Numbered from the stretch's first letter, positions 51,615 to 61,302 are shown. The stretch is 64,000 nucleotides of DNA from Candidatus Rhodoferax bjergmarkensis (GCA_016708345.1 JADJFX010000003.1:620001-684000); one strand, 5' to 3'. The notes: generated by a model from the sequence alone, not told the origin. Translations and numbers: made by a program.

Positions 51615-53765
51615 TCAATCTGCATTGTCAGCTTGCAGCAGTCGCTCCAAAGTTTCACACATCTCGTCCACATCGTTGGGTTTGTGAATCAGTGCGCGAG
51701 CACCCTCGGCCATGGCACTTTCTTCAATTTCTGGTGTGACATAGCCTGAAGCCAATGCCACCGGGAGTTCCGGGCGAATCAAGCGTGCTTCTCGCAGCAA
51801 TTCGACACCGCAGTAGCCCGGCATGTTGTAGTCGGTGACCACCAAATCAAAATCCATGGGTTGTTCGCGCAGGGCGGCAACTGCCTTGCGCGGGTCTGTG
51901 AAGGTGTTGACGGCAAAGCCCTTTCGAGTTAATGCTCGTTCAATCAAAAAAACCAGCGCCTCGTCATCGTCCACGTACATCACCCTTTTGCCCATACCCT
52001 GAACGATTTTGTGTTTAGGTGCTTGTGGTATGGCGGGCACGAAAGTCTCTTGTGCAACCGGAAAGTAGAGCGTGAAAACGCTGCCGACATTGGGTGTACT
52101 TTGCACATCAACAGTGCCCATATGGGTGCGCATGATGCCGTGAACCACGGCCAATCCAAGGCCCGTGCCCTGGCCCACCGGTTTGGTGGTGAAAAACGGT
52201 TCGAACACGCGCTGCAGTGTTTCCGCGTCAATGCCGCTGCCGGTGTCGCGCACCGTCAAGCGCACGTGCTGACCACGCGCACCGCCCCGGCGTTCAACGG
52301 GACCATCATCAGCAATTAATTTGTGCCCCAGTTCAATGCTGACAGTTCCCCTTCGGGTGCCAATTGACTGGATGGCGTTGGTGCATAGGTTGAGCAAGGC
52401 CTGTTCGACTTGGGTGGCATCGGCCAGCACCGCTGGCGTATCCGGGTCTGTGTTGACAAGCAGTTCCACCGTGGGTGGCAGTGCCACTTTGAGCAAACGC
52501 ACAGTTTCCTCGATCACGTCGGCCAAATGAATCGGAATCCGTTTCGGCGATTCATTGCGGCTGAAGGTCAGAATTTGGCGGACCAAATCGCGTGCCCGCC
52601 GGCCTGCCTTGTCGATTTCGGCCAGACTGACCAGCGCAGGTGAACTTTCGCCTGCATCTTCTTTTGCCAGTTCAGCATTGCCAAGGATGGCGCTGATGAT
52701 GTTGTTGAAATCGTGCGCAATGCCACCTGCCATGGTGCCCACAGCCTGCATTTTGTGGGACTCTCGCAGTTGGGATTCCAGGGCGTTGCGGTGAGCTTCA
52801 ATTTTTTTGCGGGCTGTCAGGTCGCGGGCAAAGAGGGTGATGGTGTTGCCCTCGGGGTGCCGTTCAAACGATACGCTGGCTTCAATTGCGACTGGTTTCC
52901 CGGTTGCGGTGCGCCCCGTCATTTCGCCCAGCTGGGTGTGGGTCGTCAATTGGGCATTCGACAAAGTCTGCACCGCATCTGGCAGGAATCGTTCCAGTTG
53001 ACTGCCAAGAGCCTGCGCTGACGCGCATTGAAACAATTCAGCAGCAGTCGGGTTGAAGATGGTGATGCGATGATCTTGGTCGACGCAAATGATCGCGTCG
53101 AGTGAAGAATTGATGATCGAGGCCAGGCGGTCTTTGCTTAACTGAAGTTCTTCATTGCGTTCCTGCAATTCGGCAGCGCTGATTTGCAGTGCGTGACGCT
53201 GGGCGAGCAAAGGCCCTTGGTCAATCAGGGCGCAAATGAAGTGTGCCAGATCATCTTGTGAATTTTCGATGCGTGCGATATGAAGGTCACCGGTGAAAAT
53301 GCCACTGGAGCCGCACGAAAAGACCACCTCTGTCGTTTCACTGGTGCCCGAAGCCTTTGCAGTGGTGAATGCATGCGCGACCTTGTCAACGTGTTCGGCG
53401 CAAACCAGCGGCAGCAAAAAATTCAGTGGTGGATCATGCTCCAGCGGCCGAAAAAGTCGCAAAGCCATGGCATTGCTTTCCAGCACCAGACCATGCTCAT
53501 CAACCACCATCAACGCTAACGGGACGTTGGAGAAAAGCGCAACAAATCGCTCAGATGCACCCTCGGCAGCGGCTTGGCTGTAGCGCAGTGCCTGATTTTG
53601 AATCTCCAGCTCAGCTTGGTAGTTGCGCAGATCCTCCACCATCTGAGGTAATGAATAACCCTCAGACAAAATGGTCTGTTCGTTGGGTCTAAGGGTTGCA
53701 CCAGCTAGTACAGATGCACTAGCTGGTGCACGCTTTTGACTTCGGCTTTTGAAGGGTCTACGCAT
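51615..53765 (-). CDS. PAS-domain hybrid sensor histidine kinase
   Basis: 716 residues without membrane helices. Order: basic N-terminus, coiled coil (about 45-75), two PAS domains (about 75-190 and 215-330), HisKA with phospho-His in GIAHDFNNIISAILGN, HATPase with TGSGIDAETLQRVFEPFF and TGLGLAVVHG, and a C-terminal receiver with Asp in LVVTDYNMPG. NtrB-like subfamily kinase. Signal and partner regulator unknown. It shares a transcript with the pseudouridine synthase. Confidence 0.92.
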   Translation of the reverse strand: MRRPFKSRSQKRAPASASVLAGATLRPNEQTILSEGYSLPQMVEDLRNYQAELEIQNQALRYSQAAAEGASERFVALFSNVPLALMVVDEHGLVLESNAMALRLFRPLEHDPPLNFLLPLVCAEHVDKVAHAFTTAKASGTSETTEVVFSCGSSGIFTGDLHIARIENSQDDLAHFICALIDQGPLLAQRHALQISAAELQERNEELQLSKDRLASIINSSLDAIICVDQDHRITIFNPTAAELFQCASAQALGSQLERFLPDAVQTLSNAQLTTHTQLGEMTGRTATGKPVAIEASVSFERHPEGNTITLFARDLTARKKIEAHRNALESQLRESHKMQAVGTMAGGIAHDFNNIISAILGNAELAKEDAGESSPALVSLAEIDKAGRRARDLVRQILTFSRNESPKRIPIHLADVIEETVRLLKVALPPTVELLVNTDPDTPAVLADATQVEQALLNLCTNAIQSIGTRRGTVSIELGHKLIADDGPVERRGGARGQHVRLTVRDTGSGIDAETLQRVFEPFFTTKPVGQGTGLGLAVVHGIMRTHMGTVDVQSTPNVGSVFTLYFPVAQETFVPAIPQAPKHKIVQGMGKRVMYVDDDEALVFLIERALTRKGFAVNTFTDPRKAVAALREQPMDFDLVVTDYNMPGYCGVELLREARLIRPELPVALASGYVTPEIEESAMAEGARALIHKPNDVDEMCETLERLLQADNAD

Positions 53766-53837
53766 GCTGGTTAACCTTGATCGCAGCCAGATACGATTTA
53801 ACCTGCCTCAATCTGCCGAGTCACCGGATGTTGATCA

Positions 53838-53993
53838 TCAGCCCTTGGTGGGGGCATTCTTCAACTTGCCGCGCACTGGCACCACGGTGGTGATGGTTGG
53901 GCGCACGGCGTCGGGCGACACTGCTTTGGGTGGGGATGTGTCCTTTTTGGGTTTCTTGACCATCTTGTTGCTGTTTTGTTGACCTTTTGCCAT
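53838..53993 (-). CDS. Small basic protein, 51 residues
   Basis: ATG 53993 with AGGAG eight bases upstream. The sequence starts MAKGQQNSNKMVKKPKKD and later runs TITTVVPVRGKLKNAPTKG. Short Lys-rich proteins starting MAKGQ...KKPKK recur in Proteobacteria. No function known. Monocistronic between the kinase and the acetyltransferase. Confidence 0.72.
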   Translation of the reverse strand: MAKGQQNSNKMVKKPKKDTSPPKAVSPDAVRPTITTVVPVRGKLKNAPTKG

Positions 53994-54204
53994 GGTGTTG
54001 TTCTCCTGAAATGAGTGTCGGACGATTCCAATTGACGATGCAGTTTGCGATTATGTGCTTGCAAGCACGCATTTTTGAACGTCATTCGAAAATGAGTTTG
54101 ATTTGTACTTTTGCAAGCCCCACGCCCCAAGCCGACGACGGATTGAATCCAGCGACAATGCAGCTTCGCAACTATTTAACCATGGCTTATTCCAAGCATT
54201 TTTC

Positions 54205-54735
54205 ATGTCCAGTATGTCCAATTACGAAGTTCGTCCTGCCAAATTGAGCGACGCCAAGGCGATTGCCGAAATTCACGCCAGCTCAAGCCGCGCCGCTTTC
54301 AAAGCCCTTTTCCCGGGGGAACAATCCCCTGCCGTGCCCGCTGACATGGGCTTGGCTTACTGGCGCGATGCGATCGAGTTCAGCGAGCCCCAGGTTTTCG
54401 TGGCCATTGATGACGCCGGGGAAGTGGTCGGTTTTGTAGGCTTTGACCGTTCCCGTGACAAGAAAACGCCTAATACCACAGGTGAAATCTGGGCAATTTA
54501 CGCGGCACCATCACACTGGGGCAAAGGCGTTGGCTTAGCCCTGTGGGATGCCGCCCGTGAGGGATTGCTGGAGGAGGAGTGCAACAAGGTGACGCTGTGG
54601 ATTCCGCTTGGTAACGAGCGCGCCTTGCGCTTTCATGATCTGGCTGGCTTCAAACGCGAGATGACCGGCATCAAGACCGTGCCCGTTGGCTCGGTCAAAG
54701 TGGAAGAAATTCGGCTCAAGCGGGACTTGAGCTGA
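54205..54735 (+). CDS. GNAT family N-acetyltransferase
   Basis: 176 residues. Acetyl-CoA site in AIYAAPSHWGKGVGLALWDAA (read as IYAAP-x4-GKGVG), followed by LEEECNKVTLWIPLGNERAL and the terminal strand. RimI/PhnO-like general acetyltransferase. Substrate unknown. The start is ambiguous between ATG 54205 and 54214, and the longer frame from 54103 lacks a family match. Confidence 0.88.
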   Translation: MSSMSNYEVRPAKLSDAKAIAEIHASSSRAAFKALFPGEQSPAVPADMGLAYWRDAIEFSEPQVFVAIDDAGEVVGFVGFDRSRDKKTPNTTGEIWAIYAAPSHWGKGVGLALWDAAREGLLEEECNKVTLWIPLGNERALRFHDLAGFKREMTGIKTVPVGSVKVEEIRLKRDLS

Positions 54736-54762
54736 TTTTCCGTTCAACCTTGCAGGCGCCGC

Positions 54763-55881
54763 TCAGGTGCGGCGCACCACTACACTGCCAATCGAGTAGC
54801 CTGCGCCAAAAGAGCAGATCACGCCAACTTCTCCGGCCTTGATGTCATCGTGGTGGCGGTGAAAGGCAATGATGGAGCCTGCTGACGCTGTGTTGGCGAA
54901 TTCATTCAAAATCACGGGCGCATCGTCTGCGGTGGCGTCGCGGCCGAGTAATTTTCGGCTGATCAACTGGTTCATCGACAGATTGGCCTGGTGCAGCCAG
55001 TAGCGACGAATGTCGGTGGGAACCAAGCTGTGTTCGGCAAGGTGCTGGGAGATGTGTTCTACCGCCATGGGACACACTTCCTTGAAAACCTTGCGGCCTT
55101 CTTGGTAAAAAAGCTGATCCCGGTCTTCGGGTTTACGGTCTTCGCTGCGCGACATGTAACCCGCGTTGTTGCGGATGCTGTTGGAAAAGGTTGTAAGCAA
55201 ACGGGTACCGATGACCTCAAACGCCCCGGCTGGGGCCTTGTCCAGCCGTTCAACCAAAATGGCAGTGCAGACATCGCCAAAGATGAAGTGGCAGTCCCTG
55301 TCTTTCCAGGCCAGGTGAGGAGAGGTGATTTCCGGGTCAATGACCAGCACGGCACGGGCGGACCCGGTTTTCACGGCGTTTACCGCCATTTCGATGGCGA
55401 AAGTGGCCGACGAGCAGGCCACATTCATGTCAAATCCAAAGCCCTTGATGCCCAGTGCGGTCTGGATTTCAACCGCGATGGCCGGGTAGGCACGCTGCAG
55501 ATTGGCACAGGCGCAGATGACGCCATCCACATCCTCGGCTTGCTTGCCCGCCCGTGTCAGAGCATCTTTCGCTGCCGCCACGCCAATTTCAGCCATCAGG
55601 GAGATTTCAGAATCGGGGCGGGGCTTCAAACGCGGATACATGCGCTGTGGGTCCAGTACGCCAGATTTTTCCATCACGTAACGTTGCTTGATGCCGGACG
55701 CTTTTTCGATGAATTCAACGCTGGACGCCGGGATTGCTTGTCGCGTACCCGCCGCAATGTCTGCGGTGTTGCGTTCGTTCTCCTGCTGGGCAAAGCAGTT
55801 GAAGGCGGCGACCAGTTCGTCGTTGGTAATGATGTCAGGGGGAATATATAGTCCGGTGCTGCTGATGGCGACACGATGCAT
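54763..55881 (-). CDS. Beta-ketoacyl-ACP synthase III-like enzyme
   Basis: 372 residues. Thiolase fold with catalytic Cys in VACSSATFAIEM, His in LHQANLSMNQ and Asn in EFANTASAGS. It is longer than FabH (325) and belongs to the stand-alone KAS III group used in specialised or alternative chain starting. There are no pathway neighbours, so the substrate is open. ATG 55881 (HRVAISSTGLYIPPD) is chosen because the fold starts there. Confidence 0.9.
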   Translation of the reverse strand: MHRVAISSTGLYIPPDIITNDELVAAFNCFAQQENERNTADIAAGTRQAIPASSVEFIEKASGIKQRYVMEKSGVLDPQRMYPRLKPRPDSEISLMAEIGVAAAKDALTRAGKQAEDVDGVICACANLQRAYPAIAVEIQTALGIKGFGFDMNVACSSATFAIEMAVNAVKTGSARAVLVIDPEITSPHLAWKDRDCHFIFGDVCTAILVERLDKAPAGAFEVIGTRLLTTFSNSIRNNAGYMSRSEDRKPEDRDQLFYQEGRKVFKEVCPMAVEHISQHLAEHSLVPTDIRRYWLHQANLSMNQLISRKLLGRDATADDAPVILNEFANTASAGSIIAFHRHHDDIKAGEVGVICSFGAGYSIGSVVVRRT

Positions 55882-55958
55882 AACGGTGGTCCCAAAAATA
55901 GAATTCCGGATCACACAGACCCGGCAAAGCCGCCATTATCGACTGAGTTGCAGTGGGC

Positions 55959-56678
55959 CTAATGGAGCCTGGCTTCCCTGCTGTCCAAGGGGGCCATGAA
56001 CGAGTTGTCCTGCCATCCCGAGGCTAGAGGCCCTTGCGAAGACACAGGGTCTTGCTGGGACGCATCGTCCAGACCGTTAACGTTGCTGCTTTTATTGAGT
56101 CTTTGACGCGATACGACGGCATGCAGGTTGGTTTTTGTCTGGGTAAAGTGCGAATCCTGCTCGCGCTGAAATGGCTGCAACGCTTCGTCACCCAAGAAAG
56201 CATCACGAATGTCGACTTCACTGGGCAGATGATGGTGGTCAACCACCCAGTAACGAATGCCGCATTGGGTGAAAAGCGTGTGTTTGAGGGTCTGGTTGCT
56301 CAGCGAGAGTCCCTTGGGGCCCAGCATGTCAACACAGCCCAAAACGTCGCCACCCGGTGTGCAGACGGTGAATGTGCAATAAACGCCGCTCAGTAACTCA
56401 AACCAGTGTTTTCCCTGGGTTGGGTGCAAGGGCAAAGTGAAACGGGTGATGGGCATTTTGACCATGACATCGTGATCGTGGAATACCCGCACCATCCAGT
56501 GCCATACTTGACGCTCGCGAGAGTTGACAATCGAGCGCACGGCGATCGGCCACTGGCGTGGAATGCGCCGTTTGGCCTGCTGGATGTGGTGTTGCCGCCA
56601 AGCGTGAAAAATAACTCCCAGCACCATGCCAAACAGCAATGACAAGCCGCTTCCAATCCAGGGCAAATATTTTTCCAT
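55959..56678 (-). CDS. DUF2726 membrane-anchored protein
   Basis: 239 residues. N-terminal helix (about 5-24), basic linker and a DUF2726-like alpha/beta domain with VDMLGPKGLSLSNQTLKHT and GIRYWVVDHHHLPS, a nuclease-like family. The C-terminal 60 residues look disordered. It lies five bases after the HD-GYP gene stop and is cotranscribed. Confidence 0.75.
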   Translation of the reverse strand: MEKYLPWIGSGLSLLFGMVLGVIFHAWRQHHIQQAKRRIPRQWPIAVRSIVNSRERQVWHWMVRVFHDHDVMVKMPITRFTLPLHPTQGKHWFELLSGVYCTFTVCTPGGDVLGCVDMLGPKGLSLSNQTLKHTLFTQCGIRYWVVDHHHLPSEVDIRDAFLGDEALQPFQREQDSHFTQTKTNLHAVVSRQRLNKSSNVNGLDDASQQDPVSSQGPLASGWQDNSFMAPLDSREARLH

Positions 56679-56683
56679 CTGAC

Positions 56684-58240
56684 TTACATCCCGGCGGCGG
56701 GCTCCAAGGGAAACTTTTTATAAATGGATTCGATGGCGGCTTGTTGGCTCATCACCATCTCGATCAATCTGGGGTCAAACTGCTTGCCGCTTTCTGCGCG
56801 CAAGTGGGCCAAACTGGCTTCCAGTACCCAAGGTGTTTTGTAGCAACTCGGGCTGACCAAGGCGTCCATCACATCGGCCACGGCCACCACGCGCCCGATG
56901 ATACTGATGTCCTCACCCGCCAGTGCGCGTGGGTAGCCGGTGCCGTCCCAGTGCTCATGGTGTTCAAGGGCTGCGGTGGCCCCCATCTGGTGAATGGCGG
57001 TGCTGGAAATTGACAGCATGTCAAACCCGAGCTGCGGGTGGGTTTTGATGATGTCCCATTCCTTGGGGTCCAACTGGCCTGGCTTGATCAAAATCTCGTT
57101 GGGTATTCGGATTTTGCCCGCATCGTGCAGCGTGGCGGCTTGGCGGAGCACTTCCACGTCGTGGGCCGACATTCCGAGCCAGCCCCCCAGCAGGGCTGAA
57201 ATTTCACCCACCCTGCGGGTGTGGTCGTTGGTATTGTTGGACCGTCTTTCAATGGCTTCACCCAAGACTGCAATGGTGGCGCTCTGGGTGGCTTCGATTT
57301 CCTCGCGCGTAAGCAAATTGTCGTAAGTGATGGCCACGTTGGATGAGAAAAGCTCCAGCAGCTCGCACGAACTCTGCGACAGCGGTTCGAGAAAATGCAT
57401 GTAGATCATGCTTTCGCTTCCGCTTTTGGTCTGGTAATAGCCCAGGTAGTATTTTTCACCAAAATGGCTGCATTTTTCGTTGATTGAGCGGTCCAGGGCG
57501 TGCCGCACTTCCATTGGCAAGTTGTCGATTTCGTCATCCACAATCAACCTGGAAAAGTCTTCGGTTGCGGCCAGTACTTTGATGTGGCCGTTGGCGGCGC
57601 AGGCGGTATAGGCGGTTGTGCGGCTGGCGCACAAGCCCTGGCCATTGAGGTTGAGCAGAAAATTGACCTGTTCCAGCACAGCGGAGGCAAAGGTGCGCAG
57701 GCTTTGAGAATCGCACACCCGGGTGATCGCCTCAATCGAGCGACGAAGCCCCAGGCGCGCACGCTCGATGAGCATCAAATCACGGTAACTGCGCAGACCA
57801 GAATAAAAGACGGTGATGAGCTTGCGCCGGGTTAGCTCGGTTTTTTCCCGGTAATCGTTGATGTCGTAGTCACGGATGACCTGCTCTTCGGGGGCTTGTC
57901 CGGCCTGCCCGGTGCGCAGGACGATGCGCACGGCATGGTTTTTCAGGTCTTCGCGGATGTAGCGCGCCAGTTCAAGGCCCGCCCGATCGGTTTCCATGAC
58001 GACGTCCAGCAAAATCAGGGCAATGTCATGGGTCTGCGCCAACAACTCCTTGGCCTCTTCAGCGCTGAAGCAGTCGAGAAACTGCACCGCACGGCCATCC
58101 ATTTTGAAGTCGGACATGACCAGTTTGGTCACATCATGGACGCCGGGTTCGTCGTCAACGATCAGGACTTTCCACGGCGCGGCCACCTCCGTTGGGGGGA
58201 GGGCTGGGGGCTCATCGCTGAAAACCAAATCATCTGACAT
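56684..58240 (-). CDS. Response regulator with DUF3369 and HD-GYP domain
   Basis: 518 residues. Receiver (about 20-145; Asp in LILLDVVMETDRAG), DUF3369 GAF-like middle (about 165-320), and HD-GYP phosphodiesterase domain with ATLHDAGKIRIPNEIL (HD), HHEHWDGTGYP (the GYP motif) and further metal ligands. By family it hydrolyses cyclic di-GMP in response to phosphorylation. ATG 58240 is chosen; the longer frame to 58366 overlaps the divergent gene. Confidence 0.92.
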   Translation of the reverse strand: MSDDLVFSDEPPALPPTEVAAPWKVLIVDDEPGVHDVTKLVMSDFKMDGRAVQFLDCFSAEEAKELLAQTHDIALILLDVVMETDRAGLELARYIREDLKNHAVRIVLRTGQAGQAPEEQVIRDYDINDYREKTELTRRKLITVFYSGLRSYRDLMLIERARLGLRRSIEAITRVCDSQSLRTFASAVLEQVNFLLNLNGQGLCASRTTAYTACAANGHIKVLAATEDFSRLIVDDEIDNLPMEVRHALDRSINEKCSHFGEKYYLGYYQTKSGSESMIYMHFLEPLSQSSCELLELFSSNVAITYDNLLTREEIEATQSATIAVLGEAIERRSNNTNDHTRRVGEISALLGGWLGMSAHDVEVLRQAATLHDAGKIRIPNEILIKPGQLDPKEWDIIKTHPQLGFDMLSISSTAIHQMGATAALEHHEHWDGTGYPRALAGEDISIIGRVVAVADVMDALVSPSCYKTPWVLEASLAHLRAESGKQFDPRLIEMVMSQQAAIESIYKKFPLEPAAGM

Positions 58241-58354
58241 TGCGGGAAATCTCTTGGTCGCTGGGGTAGTGGAGTCGTCGCAGTCTAAGGTATTGAACCA
58301 GTCAAGACAAGATGCACAGTCGGCACCGCGCCAAGGGTTTGCGATACTCGCAGC

Positions 58355-59098
58355 ATGCAACTGCAAGACATTCTTTATTCCCAGGGTTTTGGCACGCGCC
58401 GCGTGTGTGCTGGTTTGATTCAGCAGGGACTGGTTCAGGTTTATGAATCAAATATGCCAGTTCCGCCCGTCAATTGTGCGCAAGCAGCTACTGAATTTAT
58501 AGCAACTGGACTGCGTTTCAGGGTTCAGGGCACTGATTGGCCCTACCATGAAAAGGCCTATGTAATGTTGCACAAGCCCGCTGGCACCGAGTGCTCCCAG
58601 AAACCGTCCACCTACCCCAGCATCTACACCTTGCTGCCGTCACCGTTGCGTTTGCGCCCACAAAAAGGGGCTGTGCAAGGGGTGCAGGCGGTTGGCCGGC
58701 TCGACCAGGACACCACCGGGCTGTTGCTGCTCACTGACGACGGCAAGTTCATCCACCGCATGAGTTCGCCCCGCCACCACGTGCCCAAGGTGTATGAAGT
58801 GACTGTGAAACATGCGCTGGAGCCAGCGCAGATTGCCAAACTGCTGGCCGGCGTGGTGCTCGATGACGACCCCAAACCCGTGCGGGCGGCGGCCTGTGAA
58901 GCGGTGTCAAGCCACCATTTGCGGCTGACCCTGACAGAGGGAAAGTACCACCAGGTCAAGCGCATGGTGGCAGCGGTCAGCAACCGGGTGGAGGCCTTGC
59001 ACCGCTCACAAATCGGCGCGCTGCGCCTGCCCGATGATCTGGCTCCCGGCCAGTGGCGCTGGCTCAGTCAGGCTGATCTGGACAGCATCTCCGGTTAA
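58355..59098 (+). CDS. rsuA: RsuA-family 16S rRNA pseudouridine synthase
   Basis: 247 residues. Reduced S4 domain (QDILYSQGFGTRRVCAGLIQ split at 3-22), synthase domain with catalytic Asp in VGRLDQDTTGLLLLTDDG and EGKYHQVKRM. RsuA modifies U516 of 16S rRNA. The linker NCAQAATEFIATG comes from a dispersed repeat copy (58444-58504). Divergent from the HD-GYP gene. Confidence 0.88.
   Translation: MQLQDILYSQGFGTRRVCAGLIQQGLVQVYESNMPVPPVNCAQAATEFIATGLRFRVQGTDWPYHEKAYVMLHKPAGTECSQKPSTYPSIYTLLPSPLRLRPQKGAVQGVQAVGRLDQDTTGLLLLTDDGKFIHRMSSPRHHVPKVYEVTVKHALEPAQIAKLLAGVVLDDDPKPVRAAACEAVSSHHLRLTLTEGKYHQVKRMVAAVSNRVEALHRSQIGALRLPDDLAPGQWRWLSQADLDSISG
58444..58504 (-). repeat. Dispersed palindromic repeat, copy 10 (inside rsuA)
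   Basis: A TCAATTGTGCGCAAGCA arm precedes the core GCTACTGAATTTATAGC (58488-58504). Open in the rsuA frame, encoding part of the S4-to-synthase linker. Confidence 0.8.
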
Positions 59099-59099
59099 G

Positions 59100-59510
59100 T
59101 CACGCAGGCACGACAAGTCGCCATATCCACGACGCCAGCACAATCGCCCCAGCGCCCATCCATGCATGGGAAAGGCTGCGGGGTGACACCCATCGGTGCC
59201 CGGTAATGGCCTCACCCGCCAGCAGTCCACTGTGCAGGGCCGCAAGCGCCAGCAGGGGCAGCAGGCCGGGGTTGGTCTGCCAGGCGGCATAAAAGTCACC
59301 TTGGGCCAAGGCAGCGCAAGTGCGTATGCCGCCACACAAAGGGCAGTCAACGCCGGTCAAGTGCTTGAAGGCGCACAGGGGCAGGTCACCAAGCGCCAAA
59401 AAGGCGGGTGCTGCCGCCACGCCAAGCGGCAGCAGGGCACAGGCGGCCATGCGCCAGTGCCGCTCTGGCGGGGCCAGAACCTGGTGCTCAGGCAATGGCG
59501 ATGGGACCAC
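59100..59510 (-). CDS. DUF2752 membrane protein
   Basis: 136 residues, three helices. The family motif CPLCGGIRTCAAL follows the first helix. Function unknown; often beside DUF or GlpM-like membrane proteins. GTG start inside the end of the upstream gene (23-base overlap), so translation is coupled. Confidence 0.82.
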   Translation of the reverse strand: MVPSPLPEHQVLAPPERHWRMAACALLPLGVAAAPAFLALGDLPLCAFKHLTGVDCPLCGGIRTCAALAQGDFYAAWQTNPGLLPLLALAALHSGLLAGEAITGHRWVSPRSLSHAWMGAGAIVLASWIWRLVVPA

Positions 59511-60054
59511 TGTCGGTGAGTTGTTTGGCCATGTGGTACATGCCGATCAAGGCAATCGGCAGTGTGATGACAACGCCAATAAAACACAGGATCATGCCAA
59601 GGTTGCCAATGATGCCCAGCACCAGCATGCACAGGAAGGCACCCAGCAGATTGGCCTTGACCGCTTCCCAGGCCCGTTTGAGCGCAGCGATACCATCTTT
59701 TTCACCCGTGGCCACCAGGAAGGCTGCGGTGGGAATGATGGCCATGACCAGCATGCCAGGAAGAATGCAGAGCATGAAGCCTATCGACACGATGATGGAG
59801 CCCACCAAAACTGCCAGCAAGGCAGGCACGAAATCATCAAAACCCTTAAACAAGTCGCCAATGCCCACGGCAGCGCCATCCTCCTGTGCCTTGATCATGC
59901 GCATGTAGCCCACCATCATGGGGCCTGTCAGCAGGCCGAAGCCGACACCGCTGATGAACATGACCAGTACAGTGGCAATGATGTGGGTGACCGGATCTTT
60001 CTTGAAGCCCGCAAAACCAGCAGAAACGCATGCCGAAATATCAGGAGAAGCCAT
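59488..60054 (-). CDS. Multi-helix membrane protein (BPSS1780-like)
   Basis: 188 residues, four to five helices. Gly-rich hydrophobic stretches include VLVMFISGVGFGLLTGPMM, LPGMLVMAIIPTAAFLV and IIGNLGMILCFIGVVITLP. The layout resembles DUF975/BPSS1780 integral proteins. ATG 60054 follows AAGGGA. Function unknown. Confidence 0.75.
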   Translation of the reverse strand: MASPDISACVSAGFAGFKKDPVTHIIATVLVMFISGVGFGLLTGPMMVGYMRMIKAQEDGAAVGIGDLFKGFDDFVPALLAVLVGSIIVSIGFMLCILPGMLVMAIIPTAAFLVATGEKDGIAALKRAWEAVKANLLGAFLCMLVLGIIGNLGMILCFIGVVITLPIALIGMYHMAKQLTDSGPIAIA

Positions 60055-60399
60055 TTTTAATCCCTTGTTTATAAAGTGGTTGTGGTGAAAGCCCATGGTA
60101 ATGGCTTTTTGGCCGCGAACCTGCTGTTTGAGGGGGTGGTGCGATACTTCATTTGATTTTTTCATTCCCCGGTGGGACCAGTGGCCACGCTGGTGGTAGC
60201 GCTTTTTGGCAGGGGGAGCGTTCATTTAGACGCTGTTTTATGTCAAAAAGGGGTCAAATAACATCTTGATTACTCTTAAAATGATAGCTGCTCGCGCAGA
60301 TAAGACGTGCGCAAACGCCCTAAATAGCTTTAAAAATCCGCTGCGCCTGACGTTTGGCTGCACGCACCGGGCCTCAGTGCCATCACCCCATGAACCCCC
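60055..60399. other. Divergent intergenic region
   Basis: 345 bases, no credible gene. It holds repeat copy 11. The rest carries the promoters of both flanking membrane-protein genes, not resolved by eye. Confidence 0.5.
60272..60335 (+). repeat. Dispersed palindromic repeat, copy 11
   Basis: The core ACTCTTAAAATGATAGC (60272-60288; first base altered) is followed by TGCTCGCGCA, GATAAGACG, TGCGCAAACG and an AT-rich end. Confidence 0.82.
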
Positions 60400-61302
60400 A
60401 TGAACCTGTTGTTTGATTCCTTCTGGCGCGCGCTCGCTTACTGCCTGCATCCGCGTGTCATCGGCCTGTCATTTTTGCCATTGGTGCTGATGGTGGCACT
60501 GTCATTGGGTTTGGGCTATTTTTACTGGGCCAGTGCTGTGGACTGGGTTTTTGCGCTGCTGCAAGAATCCATGGTGATCGAAAGTGTGGTGGCCTGGCTG
60601 CAAAGTGTTGGCGCAGGCAATCTCAAAATGGTGCTGGCCCCGTTGCTGGTGATCATTGCCGCAACACCCGTCATTGTGGTGCTGTCCCTCTTGTTGGTGG
60701 CGCTTTTGATGGCACCCGCCATGGCTAGACTGGTGGCGCAGCGGCGTTTTCCCACCATGGAGCGCAAGCAGGGCGGGTCTTTGGTCGGCAGTGTTGTGTG
60801 GTCTCTGGGTTCGACTCTGCTGGCCCTGATTGCGTTGGTGGTCTCGGTGCCGCTGTGGTTGGTGCCTCCGCTCATTTTGGTGCTGCCACCCTTGATCTGG
60901 GGGTGGCTGACTTACCGGGTGATGGCGTTTGACGCCCTGGCCGAGCATGCCAGCGCGCAGGAGCGGCGCGAAATCTTCAGAAAACATCGTGGCTGGCTGC
61001 TGGGAATGGGTATTTTTTGTGGGTATCTTGGGATTGCGCCGAGTTTGATTTGGGCATCGGGTGCTTTGTTCGTGGCCTTCTTTGCCTTGCTGGTACCCGT
61101 GGCCATCTGGATCAACATCTTGATTTTTGCGCTGTCATCCTTGTGGTTTTCGCATTACTGTCTGGCGGCCTTGCAAGCACTGCGCGCCGAAAAGGCGGCC
61201 ACAACCGCCGCCGCCGCAGCAGGCCCCGCACCCGTGACGATCGATGTGCAGGCAGTAACATTGCACCATGACAACCCATCTGACCCCCCTCGAATCCCCT
61301 GA
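60400..61302 (+). CDS. EI24/CysZ-like membrane protein
   Basis: 300 residues, about six helices with the EI24 pattern (FWRALAYCLHPRVIGLSFLP, a long first loop, VPPLILVLPPLIWGWLTYRV). CysZ relatives act in sulfate uptake, but this subgroup is uncharacterised. An Ala-rich tail ends the protein, overlapping the next gene by 35 bases. Confidence 0.85.
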   Translation: MNLLFDSFWRALAYCLHPRVIGLSFLPLVLMVALSLGLGYFYWASAVDWVFALLQESMVIESVVAWLQSVGAGNLKMVLAPLLVIIAATPVIVVLSLLLVALLMAPAMARLVAQRRFPTMERKQGGSLVGSVVWSLGSTLLALIALVVSVPLWLVPPLILVLPPLIWGWLTYRVMAFDALAEHASAQERREIFRKHRGWLLGMGIFCGYLGIAPSLIWASGALFVAFFALLVPVAIWINILIFALSSLWFSHYCLAALQALRAEKAATTAAAAAGPAPVTIDVQAVTLHHDNPSDPPRIP

